64,000 nt of DNA, taken from assembly GCA_030789695.1 (NCBI GenBank), contig CM061132.1, positions 159,136,817-159,200,816 of the forward strand, written 5' to 3'. Numbering within the stretch: the stretch's first letter is position 1; every line of letters starts with the position of its first letter. Made by a program: the position numbers and the translations under genes. The stretch comes from Scilla litardierei (lineage: Eukaryota; Streptophyta; Magnoliopsida; Asparagales; Asparagaceae). The notes under the pieces are model-generated. The model was not told the origin of the DNA. It made no database searches and saw nothing but the letters and a program-made list of their open reading frames with translations. Of the stretch, positions 44,475 to 56,617 are shown piece by piece.

Positions 44475-44480
44475 TTTATA
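44475..44480 (-). promoter_or_regulatory. TATA box of the second ATL gene
   Basis: The minus strand reads GGTCTATAAAGACC. It lies about 90 bp upstream of the chosen ATG, which leaves room for a transcription start and short leader. Confidence 0.6.
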
Positions 44481-45085
44481 GACCGGTGGTCATTTTGATA
44501 CGGAGGCGGACCGAAGACAGTTGGACCGATACTTGGATTGTCAAAATGTAAATGACTAATATAACCTTGATATGTACTTCTAAAGAATTTTTTAAAAAGT
44601 TTCCTTAATTGCCTGATTAATTCGTGCAACTTTTCTTTTACAAAGACATCATCATTATTAAATTGCCAAATAACTTAAATTAAATACTGAAATAAAAAAC
44701 TTAATTATTATGCGCATGGATAACATTTGACTAACACAAAGTATAATGTGTATAATTATTGGAGTTTCTTTATTTGAAAAAGAAGTTAAAAAAGAGAGGG
44801 TAAGAAAAATAAAATGGAAGTTACTTTATGCAAGTCCACTTAAAAAAACTTAGCTAAAAGTGGGAACGGGAATATGGGGAGTGGCAAAAGTGGAAATTAG
44901 AAGTAGGAAAGCGGGGCATGGCTTTTCACCCGCGTGAGGTACACGCGTCGTCGCGGCAGCGGGAGGAATCCGAAACGCCGTGTAGAATCAAATCAAGCCG
45001 AATGATTTTCCAAAAGGCACCCACTTCCCCACCCACACCAGAAATACGGGCCAACCAACGTCCGTTAAAACAAGATCAGAACTAT
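44481..45085. other. Upstream region of the second ATL gene
   Basis: This AT-rich region has no coding signal. No cis element beyond the TATA box can be supported. Confidence 0.4.
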
Positions 45086-45234
45086 CTGCACCTCAATATT
45101 GAGGTGCAGGGATGTGATATATGCTAAGAGTAGCAAAAATATGAATGAGAGAAGTACAGAAATGACCCATACATTCAAATTTTTTTCCATTTTTAGGTAA
45201 AGGTCACCTCCCTACACCTCATTTTGAGGTGTAG
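45086..45234. repeat. Miniature element with a palindrome at each end
   Basis: The left end is a perfect 24-bp palindrome (CTGCACCTCAAT and its inverse, 45086-45109). The right end is a 23-bp palindrome (CTACACCTCAT-T-TTGAGGTGTAG, 45212-45234). The two are about 100 bp apart. A similar pair occurs at 52677-52825. No target duplication was identified. Confidence 0.6.
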
Positions 45235-45685
45235 AGAGTCCAGACCTAAAACAAATGGATGCCTTGTGGGCCCCGCATATGGGGTTGGGCCCAAAACGAA
45301 AGAATAAAAATAAAGAAATAAATGGGCAGGTGGGAAATTGAGGATTGGTTCCAAGCCTGTGCTGCAGACGAAGCTTCGCGCCACCCCCCCAACTCCAAGC
45401 CGCTTACGGCATGGGCCAGGGGGGCCGAAACTGAGAGTGGAACGATGAAGCCGCCAAGAAATTTCGAATTAAATGGACCCGGACTGTTGTTAATGTTTTT
45501 GCCAATGTTCATTTTATTTTCAACCTCTTCTGCCAACGACGGTGTGAGTACATCAGGGGAACTCCTGAGGCCTGGTTGGGCAATGGTGTTTTGCATTCGT
45601 TTTGATGAATTTTGCGGTTGTAGGATTTATGTAATCTTATTATATTAAAGACAAGCTAGTTCCTATTCGAAAAGTAATATAAATA
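45235..45685. other. Gene-free tract
   Basis: A mixed-composition stretch with short open frames but no recognisable product. Confidence 0.35.
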
Positions 45686-47530
45686 GGGAGTTGCTATACG
45701 TAGGGGTGTGCCGGTCCGGGTACCCTGTCTTTTTTATGTTACCCGGACCCTACCCGCAAAGCGACCGGTTCCTAAAATTTGGACTTGGACCCTACCCGGT
45801 TGGACCCAATACCCGGAACCTACCCGGACCATATGGTTCCGGGTAGGTTCCGGGTACCCTGTAAAAAAACTCTAATTTGTGATGCATTTCTTCTGCAAAT
45901 CATCATGAACAAGGATTCAAGAAAGCTGAGAAATTTTCGAAGGATTCAATTAGCTGAGCTAGTTATGATCCGATCCTATGAGATCTAGGATCTTAAATAG
46001 ACTAGGAGAGAAAGAAACAATGAAGGAGATGAAGAGAGGGAGGAAACGTAGGGAGTAACGGCAGGGGAAGGTGCGCGGAGCATAGTGACATTGGTTGTGC
46101 ACCAACGAGCGATGAAAACCATAACGATAACAATGTGGAGAGCTTTTACCTCCGAAGGTTGAGCGCAGAGAGATGAGAGTTAAATTGAGGTGAATTAGGG
46201 TTTTAATTTGTTAAATGATAGGAATTGGTTTGGATTTTATAAAAGAATGGGTTTGGCTCTAATAAGAAAATGATTTAGGTTATTAATGAATTGGGCTAAT
46301 GAATTTAAGTTACCGAGAACAAATATCAGCGGTCTCTGGCCCAACATTCTAGCTCATTAATTGAACAGGTTGGGTCCGAAAACGAATTTCATCCCCATAT
46401 TTCTCAGCTTTTTTGTGAGTTTCTCAAAATTAGTAGGAGAGCTATAAATTAGTTAACATAGGATCAGCACAACTTGATACACAACTAACAAGAACAAAAT
46501 ACATGCAAGCATATTTTTATCCAAGGACAATCTAAAATACATATCATTATAGCATCGAGGCAAGCTCCAGCTAGTAGTTGACAAGAGGAAGCTTTGAGCT
46601 ATATTAAACCAGAAAGCCAATAATACTCATAATGTTTCATCCCCATGTTCAAGAACATCACCCCCACATAACATGAAACCTTACATTCAACAAACATGAG
46701 CAAATCACATCAGATAATATGCATCGTTCAACATAGAAGCGTGGTTTTTACCCAGGCTGCGGCCTCACATGCACTCCAGATCCATCACGTTGGAGGGGTC
46801 AATGAAAAGATTAACCCAGGTGCTAAAGTTACCGGGTCCGGATATCGGTTCCGGATCCGGGTACCTGTTCCTCATAGATGGGAACCGGACCCGGACCCGA
46901 TTCGAACAGGTTCCTAAGTTTTCTACCCGGAACCTACCCGAAACTAATGGGTATCTACCCAGAACCTACCCGTTTGGGTAGGTTCCGATCGGGTATCTGG
47001 GTACCCTATACCCGTGCACACCCCTAGCTATACGCACCAACCGTTTTACTCGTGCGCATAATCACTGTACTATTTATTTACAAATCTTTCACTCAAAATT
47101 ACTTGCGGCACCCAACCATTCAAAATTCTGAAAATGCCCAGTTTATGCCCGGTGAGTAAAATGGCCAATCCCGGCAGACGGCAACGCCGACCTCTCCGTC
47201 GACCTCCCCAGTCCAGCCCCCATCCGCCGCCCCAACCTCCGACCTCCACTGCCCCTCCGCCGCCCCCTCCTCCGACAACCAAGCCGCACCCCCTCCACCA
47301 ACCCAGCCTCGCCCTCCTTCTCCCCCTCCGCCGCCCCTCTTCATCTTCCCTAGCCCCTTCCGTCGCTCGATGCTCAGACCTCCTCAGACCCTCCGTCGCC
47401 CCATCTTCTGACAACCCAGCCTTGCCCCTCTGTCGCCCCCCTCCGTCGGCACTCTTCATTTTCCCCAGCCCCCGCAGCCGCCTCATCCTCTGACCTCCCT
47501 AGCCCTTCTGTTGCCTCCTCATCCAATGTA
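45686..47530. mobile_element. Mutator-like element, left end, interrupted by a hAT-like insertion (right end not found)
   Basis: The left end GGGAGTTGCTATACG is separated from its continuation CACCAACCGTTTTACTCGTG by the hAT-like element. Joined, they match the ends at 52931 and 53620. A C-rich tract follows (47155-47530), as in the related copy at 27331. No inverted right end was seen up to 50 kb, so the element is truncated or its right border has diverged. Confidence 0.5.
45711..47026. mobile_element. hAT-like non-autonomous element, perfect 8-bp duplication GCTATACG
   Basis: The element runs from TAGGGGTGTGCCGGTCCGGG to ATACCCGTGCACACCCCTA (1316 bp). GCTATACG is present at 45703-45710 and 47027-47034. 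Both ends carry arrays of GGTTCCGGGTAGG motifs, as in 22368-23121. The AT-rich interior encodes no transposase. Confidence 0.93.
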
Positions 47531-48085
47531 ATACCCTATTTTCATATATACACGTATTACACTACGTATCTTCAATCATTTTTATATGCGTACGTTTTTA
47601 TGTATTTCTGGAGTTTTTTTTCTAAATTTATTATAATGATAAATCTATTTTTAAATATTTTCAAAATCATTATTAATGATGGTATTTAAATGGAATTATG
47701 TTTTTGTCTCTTGTTTGTCTTTCTGTGCTGTATTGTCTGAGTTGGTTTGAGTTGGAGCATTGTATGTACTTTCCAGCACGTGCGCAGTGACCTGCAGAGT
47801 TTTCTGATGTACTTTTATTCTCTCTTGACCATTGATCGTCCCAACGTTATCTTCTTTGATTACTAACAAATTTTTTGTTTTTCCAACAAGACCTTTTTTG
47901 AATTCCTAATGGACCTTAGTCTTCCCAAGCTGTCTTTTGATCTTTTCAAGTCATATACATCCTGAAACAATCTGAAATTGTTATTTTTCTATCTCATTAA
48001 AGAGCATAGTGAGACGCATGCAGAGTTTGTTATTCTGAAAAATTACTCTCTTCACATAAGCTATTCTCGGCTTTCTACTTATGAG
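47531..48085. other. Gene-free tract
   Basis: AT-rich sequence with no coding signal or clear repeat. Confidence 0.35.
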
Positions 48086-48664
48086 CCTTGTTAGCAAGAC
48101 GTAATACGGAAAATATTCGGAACGCGAATAAAACATGTTTAATTCGATCAATTTCAAAAGGCGTTCTGTCAAAAATTCGGTCAAATATGCGCAATACGGG
48201 ACTAAAACGTAAATGGGTTAAATCATGTTTAATTCGTTAATCCAGATAAAAAATGCGACTAAAAATACGAATACTGTCAATATATCATTCATTCAAATGA
48301 ACTTAAAAATCAACAATATCAATATAAAATAAGAGTAACATAAGTTCTATATTCATGATCTAAATAATTGTATTCATAGTTTTAACCAAAATGACATGAT
48401 CATACTATTATATTCCATGTAGCATGCCCTAAACCAAAGTATGATCATGAAATCATAGTTCAAAATAATTTAACAGTTCCCCTAAAACGCGTTTAAAACA
48501 CATAAAATGCGCAATACGGGAATAAAACGCGTTTTGTTCGTCAACCCCTAAAAAAGCGCGTATTTTTCCGAATAATTCAAATGGACGGCCATTTAATACG
48601 GAAACCATTTTAGACGGGCTTTAAACGTAAAAAATATAAAAATTCGCGTTTTTTACTAACAAGG
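48086..48664. mobile_element. hAT-like MITE, 579 bp
   Basis: The ends CCTTGTTAG and CTAACAAGG are inverted and extend imperfectly inwards. The flanking 8-mers CTTATGAG (48078-48085) and CTTGTGAG (48665-48672) agree at 7 of 8. GCGCAATACGGGA-type motifs recur inside. There is no ORF of note. Confidence 0.75.
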
Positions 48665-49312
48665 CTTGTGAGAAGGAAGAAACATGACTACTCTGTGTAG
48701 CTCTGTACTGTTCTAAAGATTGAAGCAATTAATCAAGAAGAAGATTAATAAAATTAAGATCAGAAGAAGTAAATTTTTTTATATTAATACATTTGGAGTC
48801 CAAAAGAAGACAATGTGAATAAGGAAGACAGAAATTGCTGGGACCATTTCAAATTTTGATTGCAATCCGAAGAGGAGATTTTGGGGGGGTCTGAATCGTC
48901 TGAACTGACAAATCCTTTGACAGTTGTGCGGGCGATATTGAGTCCTGTGTACTTGGGGGTGGGAGAGAAACAACAGTGTAGTTTCGAGGAAAGGCCTACA
49001 CTGCTTCCCTTTCACAACTAGAGCATATTATATGTTCGATTCACATGTTTTTGGATTTGTATGCCTGATGCATAAATTTTTGGTTGCTACTGCACTTGAC
49101 TGCTCAGCGACAAAGTTTCCAATCCTAAACAAATTTCGTTGTAATTTGCTCGAGATGTCCCTCTGTCGTCTTCTTCTCCTCCTCTTTGCAGCCAACAGGA
49201 AATGTAGCAACATGAAAATGGTATTGATGTATGCTTGATGTGGCGGATAGTTGGCCCGTTTGGCCTTGGATGGTGGCTTATAGTTGGGTATATCAACTGA
49301 TGCAGGATTGAA
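48665..49312. other. Gene-free tract
   Basis: Short frames on both strands, none recognisable. Confidence 0.35.
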
Positions 49313-50168
49313 TTGTGAACCCCGAATAAGGTCTCGATCAACTGGGTCTTGCGACGCTAGATGTGTATTCACACCGTAGCAATACCAACAGAAAGAGTGA
49401 GAATCTCGGCGAAAATTTCTTGTGTATAGAGTATGCTCTCAACATCTAAATCTTCTTGACCGATAAGCCGACATGGACCCTTTCTGATGAAACGAAGCCT
49501 CGTTAGCTGATTGAGTAGGACCCTAGGTTGGAAGAACCAGAGTTGTTGATGGATGATGGTTGACTTGCGATGCTTGATCGACCCTCGAGCGGTCCGTATT
49601 TCGATCGATCGAGGCTGGGAAGCTCAGAAGCGACCCGTTCTGGAGATTGAAACTCGGTGATCTGCACCACAAGGAAGCGTTAGGGGGTCGGATCTCGGCC
49701 CCGACCCCCATCTCGTTCGATGCTTAAGTTAGAATGGAACTTATAAGGAAGAGAGGGAGCTTGGAGAACCTGAGATCGAGCCACGGAGGTTTGTCTCAGA
49801 TCTGACGTCGCAAGCTCTTTTGTGGAAGAAATGTAAGATGTAAAGTGTACATTCTACGTATTAGATCTCGTACCTTGGAAGTTGGAACCTCCTCTATTTA
49901 TAGACCTCTGGGTCCTTTTACTTGCGTTGGGGGATAACAGTCACCAATTATAGAGTCATGATCTCCCCCTTTTAATAGGGGTAATAGTAATCCACATTCC
50001 CGCCTATTTATGAGCTCATCCTTAATCCCACGTTCAATTGGTGGTAGTTCAACGGGCGACTGGTTGGTGGGCCTTGACCGAGTCAGTGTCATGCTTCACT
50101 CGTGGGCTCTGCGGGCCTTAGTTACTCATCGGATGAGTCATCTCGAGTGTCGGCCCGATGATTCAACA
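49313..50168 (-). repeat. Decayed gypsy LTR fragment
   Basis: The segment ends CCGATGATTCAACA and contains GTCGGATCTCGGCCCCGACC followed by TTCGATGCTTAAGTTAG (about 49688-49728), the block shared with the Tat LTRs. The right end looks like an LTR end, but the left border and duplication are unresolved. Confidence 0.45.
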
Positions 50169-50487
50169 ATATGTTATTTTAGATGATGGTTTAACAAGTG
50201 GAACACAGAGTGAGAAAGTTGAGCCGCCATCTGTAGAGACCTAACTTTGAGAGATATTGTTGAGAGCTTTTGGAGAGATTTACGTGGTTCTTCTTCGTTG
50301 TAAAGAGAGAAGATTTGTATTCATTCTTTCCTTTCATAATAAAGTTCATTGGTGTTCCATTGGCCGGCCAATGACCTAAATTTGTTATCTCTCAAAGCTC
50401 TCAATTTGATTGTCTGTTGCTTGTCCTCGTCCCGATCATCTGATGGTCCTAGTCTTCTGCGCTCGCGCACAGCAAATAGTTGGGCTT
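50169..50487. other. Gene-free tract with a palindrome
   Basis: It includes ATTGGCCGGCCAAT (about 50358-50371), a 14-bp perfect palindrome, and inverted GAGAGATA/TATCTCTC-like stretches at 50250 and 50385 that hint at a small foldback element. Confidence 0.35.
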
Positions 50488-50815
50488 AATGTACAAAAAC
50501 TATCTTAGATTATCCAAGAATTTAATAATACTAAATATATTCATCAAAACCCATCTTAACTTTGAAAATTCATCAAAACTTGCCAAAAATTTTAAGGTCT
50601 TACTGATTTAACTCAACCTTTAGGGTAGATTCGATAAACAATTTTAAAGTTCAGTTTAGTGTTCATAAACATTGTTTAAGTCTAGATTAGTTTTGACGAA
50701 AAGCTGCTAAACGAGTTCCGGTGAATTCGTAAGAGAGGTTTTGATGAATTTTTAAAGTTAAAAATAGTATTATGAAATTCATGAATAGCTTAAGCTAGGT
50801 TTGGTAAAGAGTTAA
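50488..50815. mobile_element. MITE-like element with terminal inverted arms of about 80 bp
   Basis: Left arm phrases TTTAATAATACTA and TTAACTTTGAAAATTCATCA recur inverted in the right arm (TGATGAATTTTTAAAGTTAA, TAGTATTATGAAA). The arms are about 75 percent alike, and the outer borders and duplication are not certain. Confidence 0.5.
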
Positions 50816-50854
50816 GGGTATGAATGGATCCTCTCTCTTTTTTAACCCTTCTGG

Positions 50855-50914
50855 TGATAGGTGTGCGCAAAGACCCGTGTCATCAGGGTTCGAATCCTGA
50901 TGGCCCCCACACAA
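50855..50914 (+). other. tRNA-derived (SINE-like) B-box remnant
   Basis: AGGGTTCGAATCCTGATGGC contains a perfect B-box-like GGTTCGAATCC. Upstream, a degenerate TGATAGGTGTGCGCAAAGAC could be an A-box relic. The T-arm does not fold with a standard 7-base loop, so it is not a functional tRNA. Confidence 0.25.
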
Positions 50915-52676
50915 AAACGGTAGGGTGATGCCAATCGGACACAATCCGCTGGGAATGGATCCTCTCTTTTGCACAAACGGATTAGACAGGAGATCATCTT
51001 CCCCTTTCTTTGGATCGATGGGTGTTGCCCTCTCTTTTACACATCAAGTCTATTTTTGGGGGCATGCCTTCTTCTTTTTTCACTTTTGTAACTTGTTTAA
51101 TTTGACTTCCTTTGACGAAAGAGGATGGGGTGGGTTCTATTACCCTCCACCCAATCTTTTAAAAGCAAAAAAATAAATTAAAAAAAGGACAAAAGAAGAA
51201 GAAGCAAGCAAGAAAAAAGACACGTAACATGGCCAAGATACGTCTTTACTACAAAATCTCTACATTGTTCATCCTAGAACATGGCGTCTCTTTCATGCCT
51301 TCCATGCACAAAACCTAGCCCATCACACCAGGATATTAATTAATTCTCTTGCCAGCACTGTCGACAGCCGAGGCCAGGACCATACTCTTTTAATTACCAG
51401 CTTTTCTTTGATAGGAGTCTGCATGCTAGGGGCTCAGAGTTTTAGCCTTATCCACATAGCATGAAGAAAATCGAACTTATCAGCCTAACTTAGCCCCTAA
51501 GTCTCCAAGCTTTATAACCAATCAACCTCCATGAAACCAACCCTTAACTAAATTTTTGGACCGCTAGCTAGGTTTCAATGCCTTATCCAAATGCGATCAC
51601 CGACTCACGTCTGTTTCGTGCCTCCCTAAAACATGATTACTGCACGTAATCTCTGTCACGTAACATGATTACGATCATTAGGATGATGTAGTTGAAGGCG
51701 CCGAGACCATGAAGTAGTTTTTATAAATTCAAGGGGGCGTGACTAGGATTTCAACGTGCGAGTCTAAAAAGTCTAAAACTATGTGCTAGCTTAATGTATA
51801 AAAAGGAATAGAAATGCGGCCACCAACTTCAGATTGGCTGTTGCAGGTGACAGGGTGAGTCACACTTGCATGTGTCCAGCTCGGATAACCGAACCGGGAC
51901 AAGAATTATTGGTATTGTAACAAGGACCCGCATGTCTCCCACTGTTTAAAGTATGTATAGTTGCACGACTGTTGCAATCTTTTTTCCCCTGGTGGGTCAC
52001 AAAGAGCAATTAACAAAGAGGGTCAAGATCAACGAATGGTGTGGAGAGCTTTAGATACACACTCAAAAAAGCAGGATCATTCACACAGAGGAAGTTTGAT
52101 GAGGAGCTGGTGAGATGCAGTGCTGCGGTTTTCTTTTGTTTCTCATTAATTTGCTTTATAGCGTGAGTTAGTGCCGAGCATGGGTGGATGCCTCCCAGAT
52201 CTTGTCGAAGATTGGATGTTTAAATTAATGCCTTAGCATTTGTATGTATCAAGTGTTTACTAATAAAACATTAGTGCATGTTATCGGAGCTATTGGCTTC
52301 AAGCCTTGAGCTGCTAGGTTTTCTGGCGTTTCTGCTGGCACATACGGATGCTTGTCTTCTTCTGCTGTCAAAAACTGAGACGTTCCAACTTTTTGTGTTT
52401 TTTTGGCAGCAAAGTATGTAGTAAAAGGTAAAACACGCTTACAAACTATAGCATAAACAGAAGTATTTTGTGCATGAAATTCTGAGTAGACCTAAATGTG
52501 AATGAGAAACGGACACAAGCGCCGTCACTCAACGAACAAAAACCAGAATGCCTGCAAGTCATTTTTTGCGACCTCTTGTCCATATAAACGTGCGTGTAGA
52601 ACATGATATTAGGTACAATATCTGTAGAACATGGAGTTGTCACTTTGAAGGTCCCTTTATTCTAGGCAATGACTAA
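50915..52676. other. Gene-free tract
   Basis: I see no coding signal, LTR or TIR structure here. Codon-like openness is short and scattered. Confidence 0.4.
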
Positions 52677-52825
52677 ATGCACCTCATTACATGAGGTGCA
52701 TATTGTATTTAGTGCAATTTTTACAATATTAGGAAGAAAGAGAGTGTTTGATTGGAATTGCTGATGTGACATATCAACTTTTTTGGGAAAGAAAAACCAT
52801 CATGCACCTCAAAGTACAAGGTACA
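52677..52825. repeat. Second copy of the palindrome-ended miniature element
   Basis: The left palindrome ATGCACCTCAT-TAC-ATGAGGTGCAT is at 52677-52701. The right end ATGCACCTCAAAGTACAAGG is a decayed version. Length and layout match 45086-45234. Confidence 0.5.
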
Positions 52826-52930
52826 GAGAGCAATGGCCTTATTCTAGCCTTCCAAATGCACTAACAACATGTAGGAATTAAATTCCTTAGATGCACCATT
52901 AATGCAGTTAAGCTTCATCGATTCATCCAA

Positions 52931-53620
52931 GGGAGTTGATTCGCGCACATACCGTTTTACTCCGATGCACAACCAGAATTCCACTTACTTACAAGTTTGC
53001 CATTCAAAATGACGGCAGCCGGAGCCCCGCCGCGGCACGAATAAAACCCTAGCTTTTCTTCAAATGTCGCCTCCATGAACGCACATCCACTAACGAATAT
53101 TGACTTCGGTTCCCCTCTTGGATCCCCTCCATGAACGCATCTTGGGGGGTCAATCTCGTCGTCATCGTTGATGTTAGAGCTAGGGTTTGAGGCGGCATCA
53201 GCCTGGCCGCCGCTGACATAGTCGATGTTGTTGTGGTCGTGGTCTTCGCATGCAGTTGTCGTGCGCCGGCGCGTAGAGGCGTTGCAGGACCTGAGAGTGC
53301 TCGATGTTTTAGATGGGCTTCTTGCTGATGTTGATGCCCTCGAACCCAAACACCCTAGCCCCGCGGCGTGAGAACAACGACGTAGAGGCGCTTTGGCTTG
53401 AAGACGACGATGAAGAGGAGGAGAAGATTGGGGATCGAGAAGAAAAAGTGACGTCGGTCCTCTTCCTCTTTTCTAGTCCTTACGAGACCTAAAACCCCAT
53501 CGGCAGGGGGCAGGGGGCGGGAAGGCGACGAGGGTAAAAGAAGAGTAAATTTTGAATGTCAAGCTTGTAAATAAATGGATGTGTGCGCGTATAAAATGGT
53601 TTGTGCGCATAGCAACTCCC
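52931..53620. mobile_element. Mutator-like element (Pack-MULE-like), 690 bp
   Basis: The left end GGGAGTTGATTCGCGCACAT and the inverted right end GGGAGTTGCTATGCGCACAA share about 75 bp, including TTACTTACAAGTTTGCC versus TTATTTACAAGCTTGAC. The 9-bp flanks are TTCATCCAA (52922-52930) and TTCATCTAA (53621-53629), 8 of 9 identical. The interior is much richer in GC than the flanks and open on the minus strand. Confidence 0.85.
52957..53349 (-). pseudogene. Possible captured gene fragment inside the Mutator-like element
   Basis: An open frame of 130 codons starts MGSRASTSARSPSKTSST and continues SGGQADAASNPSSNINDDDE; its 3' end runs into the TIR. Composition is Ser/Arg/Asp-rich and I recognise no domain. 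A GC-rich open interior is what captured host exons look like in Pack-MULEs, but no donor gene can be named. Confidence 0.3.
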
Positions 53621-55530
53621 TTCATCTAACGAAGCTGAACATCCTCCAAGTTGTAATGAAGCTGAACCTCCTACAAGTTGTAGATGCTGCCAAAAATTCC
53701 TCCAGGGTTCACATATATATAATCTATTATACAATTGAAGGCTGTTAATTGGGATTGTCCCAGTCATCAGCCTATGTCCCAGTCACAAGTTGACTGGGAC
53801 AAATGTCACATCATCCCACTTTGCAAAAAACCCTCAACTCTCACATATTTGCATGGTTGCCTTCCTCCTCATAACACTTTGCAAAAACCCCATAAAAACA
53901 CACCTAAACTCAGATAATTGCATCTTTGGCCTATGAGCTTTTCCCCTTATAACCCCAAGGATTTTGGGTTAACCTTTTTACCCGACGATACCGACACACA
54001 AACACACTTCTCGTTCCTTTTCGTTTGCGCGCGTTCACCGCATCCTGTTTGTCGGGAGTTTTCATTGAGCCGTACACGATGTGCTCGGGTCATAATGTTT
54101 CATTACTGCATGTACGCATGACACATTTTCACATGCAATGCGAACCTTACTTGACTTTTTTTGACCGATTGTCTTTGGTGTGCAATTCCTCGACACCCTA
54201 GAGATGGGTGGTGAATATAGTTTATGGCATAGATAAAAAATTAATTCTAATTTTATTTGACTACATATTAAGTGATTAAAAAATCTATGTGGATCCAAAA
54301 TAATCCAACACAAAAAAATAATCCAAAACATGCAACGCTTAAAATAGAAAAGTTTATTAACGAATTTTTAGCACCCTGCCTACGTCTTCAAATTTCCAGT
54401 GAGGATTTAACTCCTTTTCGGCATGAAAACTTAGCATATGAACTCCTAGCTAGTTTGCCAAGATAAAACACTAGATTTCAAATATTTTTTATATGAACAA
54501 GAAGAAAATACATGCAAAACACATTAAAGCACACATATTCAAGGAAAAAGATTTCCAAGATGCTTTCAAGATTCAAATAATTACATTATTTGCTTCAAGA
54601 AAAATTAAAACAACTACAACTATAGATTTGTTTTAAAACAATTACATTTGTTTTTAAAAAAAAAATTAAAACAACTACATCTATATAGATATCAAGATGG
54701 CTAAAAAGATCATCATGAATGAACAGCTTGTGGGGAACAAGAACAAGCCTCTTGCAAAAGTTACTTAAGCCTCTACACTAGCAGCCTAGCCTCACACCAT
54801 CCGCTTAGGTTTGGGCTTAATCCTTTCAGTTTCATGATTTTTTAATCTTCTATGCATCTGATTTTTTTTCCCCACATTTTGATTTAATAACTTTTCAAAC
54901 CAAATGATCATGAATAGTAAATGAATGTAGCTTTTATTCATAGAATTGGAGCACGTGCGTTAATGCATGACTATGTACTTGAATATATTTTTTATACTCT
55001 ATAGTGCTGAAAATAGAAGGTTAGTTTACCCACCCTTTATTTACTTTCTTTTTTCCTTTAATTTGATACATAAATTAGTCAATCGGCAGATCATTCAGGA
55101 TCTAAATCACGCACCCAGAACTAGAAGCGTATTCATCGTCCCATACTTTTTAAACTTATTTAAACCAAATTATAAAAATAATTAGGATAATAATGAAGAT
55201 AAGTGCATCTGCCATAAATTATCATCTCAAAAGGAGCCACTCTACTCACTAACGAACCAATATACATAAATAACATGAGCTGAGATTTGATTTGCTCCAA
55301 AAGCCTAAACTTTCAATTAGATTTTTTGCATAAATAATGCGATTAAGAAAAAAGTTTCCAAATTGTAAACTATTGAAGCATGCTTCTTTAAAAAAAACAG
55401 CAAACTTCCGGCATGTATTTTGGGCCATTGAGAGCACAGTGAGGGAGTATGGAGGGTTAAAAAACAGCAAACTTCTGCCATGGTCCCTCATTGGCTTATA
55501 TAATTCGAAAAAGAGAATAATTTAGAAAAA
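53621..55530. other. Gene-free AT-rich tract
   Basis: No gene is seen. Short direct repeats GAAGCTGAAC(A/C)TCCT at 53630-53675 and A/T-rich runs near 54580-54670 are the only structure. Confidence 0.4.
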
Positions 55531-55642
55531 GTGGCACCTGATCTAATGGATCAGATGACAAGACACAAAAAAGTGGAAAGCATACTTTCTGTAGGTCATG
55601 TATATTTGTGTCTTGCACCTGATCCATTAGATCAGGTGCCAC
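55531..55642. repeat. 112-bp inverted repeat with self-palindromic arms
   Basis: The left arm GTGGCACCTGATCTAATGGA continues TCAGATGACAAGACAC. It is repeated inverted at the right (ends GATCAGGTGCCAC), about 38 bp per arm. Each arm also folds on itself (CTGATCTAATGGATCAG). Confidence 0.75.
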
Positions 55643-56207
55643 CTGATCTACATGATTCTCTTCGAAAAATGAAAAATGAAAAGTTAAGGATATACGTTGG
55701 ACTACAATATAAGTGATCTCAAAGCTTATAAAGGTCTTGTTTTTTTTGGTCGCTCGAGTTCATTTGAAGTCTAGGAGTTGCAGTCTAATTAACCATCAAT
55801 GTAACCATGGACCCCTTTCTCATGACATGAGTGTGACCCCCTAGCTTTGCCAGCCACAAAGAAGATCTTGGGCTAATGGCAGCTGATTTCTTGGATCTTT
55901 TTTAATCATCGCAGATTTGTAACTTAAAATACAAGGAATCGATCTGGACAAAAAAGCAAAGACAAGAAAGACGTCGACGTTGACCCCCCGAGTGGAGTCC
56001 GAGTCAAGCTTGTGTGGCCTTTTTGGAAAAACTTTCGGTGTTTGGTTTTTAATGGACTCCACTGTGTTGTTAACTTCCGTGAGTGCACACAAAGGTCAAC
56101 TGAAAGAGAGGGTTTCCAGCGGAACACGTGGCGTCTGACCTAATTAACGGTGCCCAAGTTAATTACAAGCATGCCATGCGATTCTGTTAATTGCATGTGG
56201 ACTGTTA
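55643..56207. other. Gene-free tract
   Basis: No coding signal or repeat structure that I can support. Confidence 0.35.
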
Positions 56208-56617
56208 GTGCCTGTTCTGTTTGACGAGAATGGGTTGGTGGAATGTTGCGGTGTACTCTTGACGGGAGGAACGTTTGGTTTTATGTTTCTTTTGTTTGGA
56301 AAGTTGGATGCAGAATGTTGTGTGAGATCCGCTAGTTATTAAATTAGCATATTTAATTATAGTCATTGTAGGGGGGACTCACTATGCACTTTCCCACATT
56401 CTCTGGGCGAAATCCGCGTATTTCGCCGCTGTGAATGTAGCTTCCAGCGAGGCGCCAGCGGAAAGACACGTATGACAACTTTCTATAAGTAATTTTAGAC
56501 GAAAGGAACAGGTAAACGTGAAAGTTGAGTCGAGAATGATGAATAGTAGAGGAATAGTGCTGCTACAGTGTCCCCAAAACAACTTTCTTGCTAACATTCA
56601 AGAAAAGGAGCATTCCC
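56208..56617. mobile_element. Tourist-like (PIF/Harbinger) MITE candidate
   Basis: The ends GTGCCTGTTCTGTTTG and, inverted, GGGAATGCTCCTTTTC are imperfect inverted repeats. TTA is present on both sides (56205-56207 and 56618-56620). It resembles 22189-23662. Divergence makes the call moderate. Confidence 0.5.

Noticed and set aside
50855..50914. tRNA gene
   Set aside because: Only a B-box-like stretch is seen, and the T-arm, anticodon arm and acceptor do not fold properly.
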